Below the pieces are notes generated by a model, which saw nothing but the letters and a program-made list of their open reading frames with translations, was not told the DNA's origin and did not search any database. Of a stretch of DNA of 39,686 nucleotides, positions 32,730 through 39,686 are shown piece by piece (position 1 is the stretch's first letter; each line of letters opens with the position of its first letter). The translations under genes and the position numbers were made by a program. The DNA is taken from assembly GCA_048268105.1 (NCBI GenBank), contig JBLWWH010000023.1:1-39686 (forward strand), written 5' to 3'. Origin of the DNA: Profundicola sp048268105. GTDB lineage: Bacteria; Bacteroidota; Bacteroidia; Flavobacteriales; Weeksellaceae.

Positions 32730-33950
32730 ATGCTAGAAATCAAAGACGCTCAGTTCGAGCGAGTGGTTTTGGTCGGGTTAATTACGCAAGACCAGCCAGA
32801 AGAAAAATTACAAGAATACATGGACGAACTAGAGTTCCTAGCCTATACAGCAGGGGCCGAAACTTTGGCGCGTTACACACAAAAACTTTCTCAACCAGAT
32901 GCTAAATACTTCGTAGGTAGCGGGAAATTAAAAGAAATAAAAGAATACGTTCAAGAAAACGAGGTAGATACGTTAATCTTTGATGACGAATTGACACCCT
33001 CTCAGTTGAAAAACATTGAGAAGTTGATGGAAATCAAGATTATGGATAGAACCAACTTAATTCTTGATATTTTCGCGCAAAGAGCTCAAACCTCTTATGC
33101 GAGAACGCAGGTGGAGTTAGCTCAATATGAATATTTATTGCCGCGCCTGACGCGAATGTGGACTCACTTGGAACGTCAACGTGGTGGTATTGGTATGCGT
33201 GGACCTGGTGAAACAGAGATCGAGACAGATAGACGTATTATTCGTGATAGGATTACCTTGCTTAAGCAGAAGTTAGAAAAAATTGATAAGCAAATGGCTA
33301 CACAGCGTAGCAATCGCGGACAGTTGGTTCGTGTGGCTTTGGTTGGATATACCAACGTTGGTAAATCTACCTTGATGAATGTTTTGAGTAAATCTGATGT
33401 GTTTGCCGAAGATAAACTCTTTGCTACCTTAGATACAACGGTTAGGAAAGTAGTGATTGGTAATTTACCATTCCTTTTAACGGACACGGTGGGATTCATT
33501 AGAAAGCTGCCAACGCAATTAGTTGAATCCTTTAAATCAACCCTAGACGAGGTGAGAGAGGCCGATTTGATTGTGCATGTGATTGATATTTCACATCCAA
33601 GTTTTGAAGATCATATTAGATCCGTAAATGAAACTTTAGAGGACATCGATAGTAGAGATAAGCCAACGATTCTTGTGTTTAATAAGATTGATCAGTTTAA
33701 ACAAGCCAAGAAAGAAGCTGTTGCAGATGATGAAGTCTTAGAAGATAATTATACGCTAGAGGAGTTAAAGAAAATGTGGGTGAATAAATCACAAGATCCA
33801 AGTATCTTTATTTCTGCAGTAAAAGGAACGAATTTAGAAGAATTAAGAAAATTGCTTTACGAGGAAATCAAGGGAATTCACGAGACTAGATTCCCTTACA
33901 ATAATTATTTATTCAATTACTATGATCATTTAGCTGAAGAGCAAGAATAA
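32730..33950 (+). CDS. hflX: GTPase HflX
   Basis: This ribosome-associated GTPase can split or rescue stalled 70S ribosomes under stress in characterised bacteria. From the ATG at 32730 it has 406 residues; a TTG at 32712 is in frame but overlaps the predicted promoter. The N-terminal HflX domain holds KYFVGSGKLKEI and FDDELTPSQLKNIEK. The glycine-rich linker GGIGMRGPGETEIETDRR is diagnostic. G motifs are GYTNVGKSTL (G1), DTVGFI (G3) and NKID (G4). Its terminator is shared with atpC. Confidence 0.96.
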   Translation: MLEIKDAQFERVVLVGLITQDQPEEKLQEYMDELEFLAYTAGAETLARYTQKLSQPDAKYFVGSGKLKEIKEYVQENEVDTLIFDDELTPSQLKNIEKLMEIKIMDRTNLILDIFAQRAQTSYARTQVELAQYEYLLPRLTRMWTHLERQRGGIGMRGPGETEIETDRRIIRDRITLLKQKLEKIDKQMATQRSNRGQLVRVALVGYTNVGKSTLMNVLSKSDVFAEDKLFATLDTTVRKVVIGNLPFLLTDTVGFIRKLPTQLVESFKSTLDEVREADLIVHVIDISHPSFEDHIRSVNETLEDIDSRDKPTILVFNKIDQFKQAKKEAVADDEVLEDNYTLEELKKMWVNKSQDPSIFISAVKGTNLEELRKLLYEEIKGIHETRFPYNNYLFNYYDHLAEEQE

Positions 33951-33986
33951 TTAATATTATAATTGAATAGTAGAATTTAAAGCATA

Positions 33987-34020
33987 AAAAAATCCACAAA
34001 TCGAAATTTGTGGATTTTTT
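33987..34020 (+). terminator. Bidirectional terminator between hflX and atpC
   Basis: Fifteen-base arms AAAAAATCCACAAAT (33987-34001) and ATTTGTGGATTTTTT (34006-34020) pair perfectly around CGAA. T-runs on both strands allow it to terminate both convergent genes. Confidence 0.9.
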
Positions 34021-34038
34021 AGTTTTATATAATTTGTG

Positions 34039-34338
34039 TTATTCCGCTAGAATAATACATTTATTATTGTTCATTTCAACGATACCACCATTAACAGGTA
34101 GAAACATTACTTTAGAATCGCTTGGAGACATTTCTAACATTCCGTCTTCATTGTTATAATCTACAAACTCTGTAGTATGCGTATGAATCTCGATTTTGCC
34201 TGCTTCTAAAGTAGAAACAATAGCCGCGTGGTTTTCTAACATTTGGAACTGTCCCATTTTTCCTGGAACAATAACCGAGTCAACCTCGCCATCGAAAATC
34301 ACATACTCTGGAGTTATGATTTGTAATTTTAATGCCAT
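34039..34338 (-). CDS. atpC: ATP synthase F1 epsilon subunit
   Basis: This is the central-stalk subunit of F1. The start is placed at the ATG at 34338 (MALKLQIITPEYVIFDGEVD), giving 99 residues; an upstream TTG-type extension (MRKCWQKYNKII) has no homology to the family. The beta-sandwich domain is complete: VIVPGKMGQFQMLENHAAIV, then a C-terminal GIVEMNNNKCIILAE. The helical C-terminal domain of E. coli epsilon (total about 139 residues) is missing, as in other Bacteroidota I know, so inhibition by an extended C-terminal helix is unlikely. It lies 10 nt after atpD. Confidence 0.93.
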   Translation of the reverse strand: MALKLQIITPEYVIFDGEVDSVIVPGKMGQFQMLENHAAIVSTLEAGKIEIHTHTTEFVDYNNEDGMLEMSPSDSKVMFLPVNGGIVEMNNNKCIILAE

Positions 34339-34348
34339 AATAATTTTA

Positions 34349-35851
34349 TTATACTTCTGCCAACATTTTCTCACCTGCCTCGATAGCTTCTTCGATAGAA
34401 CCTCTCAAGTTGAATGCAGCCTCTGGATATTGGTCAACTTCTCCGTCTAAGATCATATTGAACCCTTTGATTGTGTCTTTAATGTCAACTAATACACCTG
34501 GGATACCTGTAAACTGCTCTGCTACGTGGAAAGGCTGAGAAAGGAATCTCTGTACACGTCTTGCTCTGTGTACAACTAATTTATCCTCTTCTGAAAGCTC
34601 TTCCATACCAAGAATCGCAATAATATCTTGTAATGCTTTATATCTTTGTAATATTTCTTTTACTCTTTGTGCTGTGTCGTAGTGCTCTTTCCCAACGATT
34701 TCTGGAGTCAAGATTCTTGATGTAGAATCTAATGGATCCACCGCTGGATAAATACCTAATGAAGCAATTTTACGAGACAATACCGTTGTAGCATCCAAGT
34801 GAGCGAATGTTGTTGCTGGAGCAGGGTCAGTCAAGTCATCCGCAGGTACGTAAACCGCCTGTACCGATGTAATAGATCCGTTTTTGGTTGAAGTAATACG
34901 CTCTTGCATCGCACCCATCTCAGTTGCTAAAGTTGGTTGATAACCTACCGCAGAAGGCATACGACCTAATAATGCAGATACCTCAGAACCAGCCTGAGTA
35001 AAACGGAAGATGTTATCAACGAAGAATAATACGTCACGTCCTTGTCCTTCTCCGTCACCATCACGATAGTATTCAGCTAATGTAAGACCTGATAAAGCAA
35101 CTCGAGCACGTGCTCCTGGAGGTTCGTTCATCTGTCCGAATACGAAGGTAGCTTTAGATTCTTTTAACTCTTCTCTATCAACTTTAGATAAATCCCATCC
35201 GCCTTCTTCCATAGATTGCATAAAGTCATCACCGTATCTAATAATACCAGACTCTAACATCTCACGTAATAAGTCATTACCCTCACGAGTTCTCTCTCCA
35301 ACACCTGCGAATACAGATAAACCTCCGTGTCCTTTTGCAATGTTGTTAATTAGCTCCTGAATTAATACTGTTTTACCAACACCAGCACCACCGAATAGAC
35401 CAATCTTACCACCTTTTGCATATGGCTCAATTAAGTCGATTACCTTAATACCTGTAAATAAAATTTCTGAAGCTGTCGTTAAATCCTCGAATTTAGGAGC
35501 CGGACGGTGAATAGGTAAAGAATTAGTTTTATCTAAGTTCCCTAATCCATCAATAGCATTACCTACAACATTAAATAATCTACCTTTAATTTCCTCGCCA
35601 ATTGGCATGGCAATAGGTTGACCTGTAGTAATTACTTTTTGTCCTCTTTGTAATCCGTCTGTTGAATCCATAGATATACATCTTACGGTATCTTGACCGA
35701 TGTGCTGTTCTACCTCTAGAATCAAGTTCTCACCATTTTCTTTTAAAACCTCTAATGAGTCATAAATGTTAGGTAATTCTTCTACTTTATCAAAAACAAC
35801 GTCGATTACGGGTCCAATAATCTGAGCAATTTTTCCTGTGTTATGTGCCAT
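34349..35851 (-). CDS. atpD: ATP synthase F1 beta subunit
   Basis: This is the catalytic subunit of F-type ATP synthase. It has 500 residues. The P-loop GGAGVGKT is at 154-161, followed by GVGERTREGNDL with the catalytic glutamate region, and ALSGLTLAEYYRDGDGEGQG. The late stretch MEELSEEDKLVVHRARRVQR corresponds to the DELSEED torque region. Only atpC accompanies it; the other ATP synthase genes are not in the window. Split atp loci are usual in Bacteroidota. Confidence 0.98.
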   Translation of the reverse strand: MAHNTGKIAQIIGPVIDVVFDKVEELPNIYDSLEVLKENGENLILEVEQHIGQDTVRCISMDSTDGLQRGQKVITTGQPIAMPIGEEIKGRLFNVVGNAIDGLGNLDKTNSLPIHRPAPKFEDLTTASEILFTGIKVIDLIEPYAKGGKIGLFGGAGVGKTVLIQELINNIAKGHGGLSVFAGVGERTREGNDLLREMLESGIIRYGDDFMQSMEEGGWDLSKVDREELKESKATFVFGQMNEPPGARARVALSGLTLAEYYRDGDGEGQGRDVLFFVDNIFRFTQAGSEVSALLGRMPSAVGYQPTLATEMGAMQERITSTKNGSITSVQAVYVPADDLTDPAPATTFAHLDATTVLSRKIASLGIYPAVDPLDSTSRILTPEIVGKEHYDTAQRVKEILQRYKALQDIIAILGMEELSEEDKLVVHRARRVQRFLSQPFHVAEQFTGIPGVLVDIKDTIKGFNMILDGEVDQYPEAAFNLRGSIEEAIEAGEKMLAEV

Positions 35852-35886
35852 TTGTATTAAATTAGGTACTTCTATAAAATTTTGTG

Positions 35887-35894
35887 CAAATATA
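35887..35894 (-). promoter_or_regulatory. Candidate -7 element for atpD-atpC
   Basis: TATATTTG on the minus strand matches TAnnTTTG, about 36 nt upstream of atpD. A TTTG at 35920-35923 could be the -33 box but the 25-nt spacing is long. Confidence 0.4.
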
Positions 35895-36039
35895 TGGTTT
35901 TTTTTGAGTTAACTGAATCCAAAATTAGGATATTTATCATATCCTTAATTTATATCCTTATTAGAAGCCTTAATATCGCGACTCCATCTTATAAATCATT
36001 ATCCATTAGCTTTAGTGATTATCGAATTCCTATAATAAA

Positions 36040-36071
36040 TTGTTTTTATAATTTTAGAATTGATAAATTTG
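36040..36071 (+). promoter_or_regulatory. Predicted promoter of ribF
   Basis: TTG at 36040-36042, a 21-nt spacer, then TAAATTTG at 36064-36071 match the Bacteroidota -33/-7 pattern. The box ends 10 nt before the ATG, so the leader would be only a few nucleotides. Confidence 0.55.
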
Positions 36072-36081
36072 CCAAGCTTAT

Positions 36082-37008
36082 ATGGACGTAATACCACATA
36101 TTCAAAAGATACCCGAAAATCAAAGGACAATTTTGACCTTGGGAATGTTCGATGGTGTGCACAAAGGCCATCAAAAGATTATTCGATATCTGAATGAAAT
36201 AACAAAGGATACCAATGCCAAATCTTGTTTGCTCACTTTTTGGCCACATCCAAGACTGGTTTTACATCAAGACTATGATTTAAAACTCCTTACCCTGCAC
36301 GACGAAAAAATTCGTTTGTTGGAGAGATTTAATCTCGACCTATTATATGTCCAACCTTTTGATCATGATTTCTCTCGAATGTCTTCTATCGAGTTTGTGA
36401 GAGATTTTTTAGTGGGGCAATTAAATGTACACACCTTAATAATAGGTTACGATCATCGATTTGGTAGAAATAGAGAAGGAAGTTTTGAGCTATTAGAGGA
36501 ATTATCAGATTTATATCAATTTAATGTAGTTCAGCTAGAGGCCATTATAGAAGGAGATCGTCCTATCAGTTCAACGAAAATTAGAAATGCGCTATTAGAG
36601 GGTAACCTGACTTATGCAAATGATGCCTTAGGCTATGCCTATAGTATAAGAGGTAAAGTTATTCACGGGGATGGTATCGGGAAAACTTTAGGCTTTCCAA
36701 CGATAAATTTAGAGGTAGATAAGCTTAAATTAATTCCTAAAGATGGAGTTTATGGCGTCCAACTAGAAATAAATCATAAGAATTACTATGGCCTCATGAA
36801 TATTGGATTCAGACCAACTATAGACAGTATTCAGCATAGGGTAGAGGTATTTATTCTAGACTTCTCTGGTGATTTATATGAGGAGGAGATTCGCGTTGAG
36901 CTCATCAGCAGAATTCGTGATGAGAGAAAATTCGAAAGTAAAAATCATCTTGCCGCTCAAATTAAGAAGGATGAGGCCAAATTTAGAGCTACGATTAAAT
37001 CCTTATAA
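36082..37008 (+). CDS. ribF: Bifunctional riboflavin kinase/FAD synthetase
   Basis: The enzyme phosphorylates riboflavin to FMN and adenylylates FMN to FAD. It has 308 residues. The N-terminal nucleotidyltransferase domain has GMFDGVHKGHQKII (the HxGH-like motif, about 16-29), IGYDHRFGRNREG and ISSTKIRNALLEGN. The C-terminal riboflavin kinase domain begins about 185 with GDGIGKTLGFPTINL, followed by DGVYGVQLE and GFRPTI. FAD is the cofactor of the SdhA in this window. The likely start is the ATG at 36082, just behind a good promoter. Confidence 0.96.
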   Translation: MDVIPHIQKIPENQRTILTLGMFDGVHKGHQKIIRYLNEITKDTNAKSCLLTFWPHPRLVLHQDYDLKLLTLHDEKIRLLERFNLDLLYVQPFDHDFSRMSSIEFVRDFLVGQLNVHTLIIGYDHRFGRNREGSFELLEELSDLYQFNVVQLEAIIEGDRPISSTKIRNALLEGNLTYANDALGYAYSIRGKVIHGDGIGKTLGFPTINLEVDKLKLIPKDGVYGVQLEINHKNYYGLMNIGFRPTIDSIQHRVEVFILDFSGDLYEEEIRVELISRIRDERKFESKNHLAAQIKKDEAKFRATIKSL

Positions 37009-37137
37009 TTCATAATTTATTAGGTAGGTGTTCGATATGCTCAAAAGATTGCTGCTTCCTTTAATTAGAATCTAAATAAATAGCTTTTAAGGGCTTTAAT
37101 TTCTATTTGAAATATTTTTTAATTTTATTAAAATTTT

Positions 37138-37145
37138 TAGTTTTG
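37138..37145 (+). promoter_or_regulatory. Candidate -7 element for the DUF3276 gene
   Basis: TAGTTTTG matches TAnnTTTG, 34 nt upstream of the ATG at 37180. Confidence 0.3.
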
Positions 37146-37179
37146 TTTGTAATAGTTTAACATATTAGAATTTTGTAAG

Positions 37180-37569
37180 ATGGCGGATATGGATAATAAT
37201 GAGAAAAATTCACACGAAGAGATATTCTCAAAATCACTTAGAGCAGGAAGAAGAACTTATTTTTTTGATGTTAGAGAAACTCGCGCCGGCGATTATTACT
37301 TAACGATTACAGAAAGTAAAAAGAATTCTAATGAAGATGGGACCTTCTACTTCAAGAAACATAAAATTTATTTGTATAAAGAAGACTTCGAGAGCTTTAA
37401 GGAGCATTTAGAAGAGGCAACGGATTTTATTACAAGAGAAAAAGGAGAGGAAGTAATCTCTGAAAGACATCAACCAGATTATAATGAAAAAATTGACTCA
37501 GAGGAGACCAATGAAGATTCAAAAGATGGTCTGAATAAGTTTACTGATATTAGTTTCGAAGATATTTAA
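37180..37569 (+). CDS. DUF3276 family protein (PUR-alpha-like)
   Basis: The protein has 129 residues. The folded part (about 14-85) matches the bacterial PUR/DUF3276 family: IFSKSLRAGRRTYFFDVRET, DYYLTITESKK and FKKHKIYLYKEDFESFKEHL. The family is typical of Bacteroidota and spirochaetes. PUR domains bind single-stranded DNA or RNA, and the Borrelia member BpuR is a nucleic-acid-binding regulator. The C-terminal 40 residues are acidic and probably disordered. A nucleic-acid-binding role here is inferred from the fold only. It is convergent with the MBL-fold gene 14 nt away, with no clear terminator between. Confidence 0.88.
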   Translation: MADMDNNEKNSHEEIFSKSLRAGRRTYFFDVRETRAGDYYLTITESKKNSNEDGTFYFKKHKIYLYKEDFESFKEHLEEATDFITREKGEEVISERHQPDYNEKIDSEETNEDSKDGLNKFTDISFEDI

Positions 37570-37583
37570 GCTCATCTTTTAAC

Positions 37584-38366
37584 TTAACTAAAATTCAACT
37601 TTAAACCATCATAACCTAAATGCATATGAGGTGGTAGTTCATTTTCCACTTCCTTATAAAAACCCATTTCATAACTGATGTGTGTGAAATAGGTTTTTTT
37701 AGCTTTTATTCTCGACGCATACGCAATAGATTCATCCAAAATAAGATGAGAATGATGGCTGTACTCTTTTCTAAGCGCATCAATCACTAAAATATCCAGT
37801 CCTTCTAAACGCTTCATTGTTTCTTCTGGAATCTCACTAATATCGGTTAGGTAGGCCATATTTCCAATGCGATAGCCATATATTTCTAAATTACCGTGTT
37901 TAACAGGTAATGGAATAATTTCCACGCCACTAATATTAAACTTATCATTAGCGATTGGTTTTAATTTAATAGAAGGAGACCCAGGATATTTAACTGTTGA
38001 AAAAACATAGGGAAATCTGTACTCTATGTCATTTAGAACACGTGGCATACCATAGATTGGCATGTCTTTTTTCATTTTAAAATTAAGCGGACGCACATCA
38101 TCTAATCCGATAATATGATCATTATGTTCATGCGTAATTAAAACTGCATCAACATCGCTCAAATTCTCACGCAAAATCTGCTGTCTGAAATCTGGGCCAC
38201 AATCAATCAAAATGTGCATGTCCTTATATATAACCATAGCCGAAGCGCGTAGCCTTTTGTCTCTCGGGTCATTAGAGAGACATACGGGATCTGTGCAGCC
38301 GATTACGGGAACGCCTTGTGAAGTTCCTGTTCCTAAAAATATAAACTGATTCGAATTATCCGACAT
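37584..38366 (-). CDS. MBL-fold metallohydrolase (PhnP-like)
   Basis: The protein has 260 residues from the ATG at 38366; a TTG at 38387 would add seven residues and is less likely. The metal-binding motif is THEHNDHIIGLDD (HxHxDH), with further candidate ligands in PVKHGNLE and YLTDISEIPEE. The N-terminus LGTGTSQGVPVIGCTDPVCL resembles PhnP and related phosphodiesterases, where Cys residues near the N-terminus can bind a structural zinc. The histidine pair near HHSHLILDESI and the terminal THISYEMGF also fit this subgroup. Substrate is not known; a cyclic phosphodiester is a reasonable guess. Confidence 0.9.
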   Translation of the reverse strand: MSDNSNQFIFLGTGTSQGVPVIGCTDPVCLSNDPRDKRLRASAMVIYKDMHILIDCGPDFRQQILRENLSDVDAVLITHEHNDHIIGLDDVRPLNFKMKKDMPIYGMPRVLNDIEYRFPYVFSTVKYPGSPSIKLKPIANDKFNISGVEIIPLPVKHGNLEIYGYRIGNMAYLTDISEIPEETMKRLEGLDILVIDALRKEYSHHSHLILDESIAYASRIKAKKTYFTHISYEMGFYKEVENELPPHMHLGYDGLKLNFS

Positions 38367-38373
38367 AATTTTG
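38366..38373 (+). promoter_or_regulatory. Candidate -7 element for the right-edge gene
   Basis: TAATTTTG matches TAnnTTTG, 36 nt upstream of the ATG at 38410. It overlaps the start codon of the divergent MBL-fold gene. Confidence 0.3.
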
Positions 38374-38409
38374 GTAAATTTACCCAATATAATTCATTCT
38401 AGAAAAGCT

Positions 38410-39686
38410 ATGTCTCAAATTCTTAGAGAGCTAACTCCAAAGCAAAAAGCCCTGAAAATTAATTTAGACCGCAACATCTATGGTACCTTTGCGGAAATTG
38501 GTGCTGGACAAGAAACTGTTAGGTTCTTTTATCGTGCGGGTGGAGCATCTGGTACGCTTGCAAAAGCAATGTCTGCTTATGATAAAGATTTTAGTGATGC
38601 TATTTATGGTAAAGAGTACGATGGGAGATACGTAACAGAAGATCGACTCAACAAAATGTTAGACCACGAAATTGGTCTTATGGAAGAGCGTTTAGATAAG
38701 GAACAACATGCTGGGAAAAGCTTCTTTAGCTATGCCAATACAGTGACAACCATCGACTATGCCAAAAAATATAAAGGTCATGGATGGGTTGGACTTAGAT
38801 TCCAGGCAGCGCCTAATGAAGGTTACAATAATATCGTGTTACACGTTAGGTTCAAGGAAAACTCAGCTCAATTACAGCAAGAAACATTAGGTGTCTTAGG
38901 TGTCAACTTAATTTATGGAGCTTATCATCACACGGACAATCCAAGAGAATTAGTCGTTTCGTTGTATGATACTTTAGATAAAGATCAGTTGGAGATTGAT
39001 ATGATCAATTTCTCAGGTCCTAGATTCCGTTATGTAGACAATCGCTTGATGAGCTTGCACCTATTGAGAAACGAAATGACCGAGGCGGTAATGTTTGGGC
39101 CAGATGGTTATAATATTCTTCCAGCGGATTTACTTTACAAAAAGAATATTTTCGCGATGCGCGGAAGTTTCAGGCCGGTAACCAACGTAAATATCGATAT
39201 GTTGCATAGTGGCTTGGATATGTTTAGAAAAGACCATCCGCAAATTACAGATGAGAATTTGCAAGTTTTATTTGAGGTTACTTTAACCAACCTAAGACAA
39301 GAAGGTGAAATCGATGAAAGGGATTTCTTAAATAGAGCAGATATTTTATGTAAGTTGGGATATAATGTATTGATTTCTAATTATCAAGAGTATTACAAAT
39401 TGGTAGACTATTTCTCTGAATATACCAGAAATAGAACTCAGATTGGATTGGCCATGGGTGTCAATAATTTATTAGCTGTCTTCAAAGAAGAATATTATTC
39501 TGATTTGAGTGGTGGAATTATGGAGGCCTTCGGTAAGTTATTTAAACGGAATGTTAAGGTCTATCTATACCCTTACCTTGGAAAAGAATCCAATGAATTG
39601 TTAACTGCTCAAAACTTAAAAGTAAGTGATCATTTAAAGGATTTATATAAATTCTTTAAATTAAATGACAAGATTCAAGATATAGA
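38410..39686 (+). CDS. Conserved protein of unknown function (3' partial)
   Basis: ATG at 38410 opens a frame that stays open to the right edge (425 complete codons), so the gene continues beyond the window. It starts MSQILRELTPKQKALKINLD, then RNIYGTFAEIGAGQETVRFF and AMSAYDKDFSDAIYG. Later come GHGWVGLRFQAAPNEGYNNI, GVLGVNLIYGAYHHTDNPRE and RNVKVYLYPYLG. I recognise it as a large conserved family of Bacteroidota and some other bacteria whose function is not established. From memory, some entries carry names such as nicotinate-nucleotide adenylyltransferase or TonB-dependent receptor. I see neither an HxGH nucleotidyltransferase motif nor a signal peptide, so those labels are not supported by the visible part. 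No membrane segment is seen; it is probably cytoplasmic. Confidence 0.85.
   Translation, partial: MSQILRELTPKQKALKINLDRNIYGTFAEIGAGQETVRFFYRAGGASGTLAKAMSAYDKDFSDAIYGKEYDGRYVTEDRLNKMLDHEIGLMEERLDKEQHAGKSFFSYANTVTTIDYAKKYKGHGWVGLRFQAAPNEGYNNIVLHVRFKENSAQLQQETLGVLGVNLIYGAYHHTDNPRELVVSLYDTLDKDQLEIDMINFSGPRFRYVDNRLMSLHLLRNEMTEAVMFGPDGYNILPADLLYKKNIFAMRGSFRPVTNVNIDMLHSGLDMFRKDHPQITDENLQVLFEVTLTNLRQEGEIDERDFLNRADILCKLGYNVLISNYQEYYKLVDYFSEYTRNRTQIGLAMGVNNLLAVFKEEYYSDLSGGIMEAFGKLFKRNVKVYLYPYLGKESNELLTAQNLKVSDHLKDLYKFFKLNDKIQDI

Noticed and set aside
34339..34374. Upstream extension of atpC giving MRKCWQKYNKII
   Set aside because: The segment overlaps the end of atpD and has no similarity to epsilon subunits; the ATG at 34338 begins the family sequence directly.
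1..39686. tRNA or rRNA genes, CRISPR arrays, complete insertion sequences or prophage
   Set aside because: Intergenic gaps were read on both strands; none shows a cloverleaf, regular spaced repeats, transposase or phage structural genes.

Overview
The window looks like a chromosomal segment from a low-GC Bacteroidota, most probably of the flavobacterial branch. Supporting signs are the AT-rich intergenic DNA with almost no Shine-Dalgarno sequences, repeated matches to the Bacteroidota -7 promoter element TAnnTTTG, a DUF3276/PUR-like protein, a bacilliredoxin, a three-gene succinate dehydrogenase with one cytochrome b subunit, an atpD-atpC pair separated from the rest of the ATP synthase genes, and a class-typical division/cell-wall cluster. 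The genus cannot be fixed from sequence reading alone.

Layout. (1) 1-1800 is accessory DNA: the C-terminal end of an Rhs-repeat protein with a variable tip, an adjacent small AT-rich gene that is a candidate immunity gene, and the decayed tail of an XRE-type regulator. (2) 1845-8600 holds housekeeping genes: asd, a BrxA/B-type bacilliredoxin, rnpA, sdhB-sdhA-sdhC, an RlpA-like protein and a GatB/YqeY protein. (3) 8782-24200 is the dcw cluster on the minus strand, transcribed mraZ-rsmH-ftsL-ftsI-murE-mraY-murD-ftsW-murG-murC-ftsQ-ftsA-ftsZ. The genes are nearly all overlapping or abutting, with an MraZ-type operator upstream and a terminator after ftsZ. (4) 24460-27400 is a second accessory patch: a lipoprotein gene broken by an in-frame stop, two tandem paralogous envelope proteins, and a strongly structured intergenic element. 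(5) 27413-39686 is housekeeping again: an alpha/beta hydrolase with engB, the thrS-infC-rpmI-rplT operon, hflX, atpD-atpC, ribF, a DUF3276 gene, an MBL-fold hydrolase, and a long conserved uncharacterised gene running off the right edge.

How the genes work together. The dcw products form a pathway: MurE, MurD and MurC build the UDP-MurNAc peptide, MraY and MurG make lipid I and lipid II, FtsW and FtsI polymerise and crosslink at the septum, FtsQ and FtsL scaffold, and FtsA and FtsZ form the cytoskeletal ring. MurE carries DNPR, which points to meso-diaminopimelate peptidoglycan; Asd supplies the precursor of that amino acid. No murF or ddl is present in the cluster. The translation operon uses a non-AUG (probably AUU) start for infC.

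No wholly new multi-gene system is obvious. The points most worth a second look are the Rhs tip/candidate immunity pair, the MraZ operator, the nonsense-interrupted lipoprotein, a perfect palindrome with a T-tract inside a signal-peptide coding region, the structured element at 27115-27325, the infC start and downstream hairpin, and short linear motif repeats in the FtsZ linker. Promoter and terminator calls are by eye and carry modest confidence.
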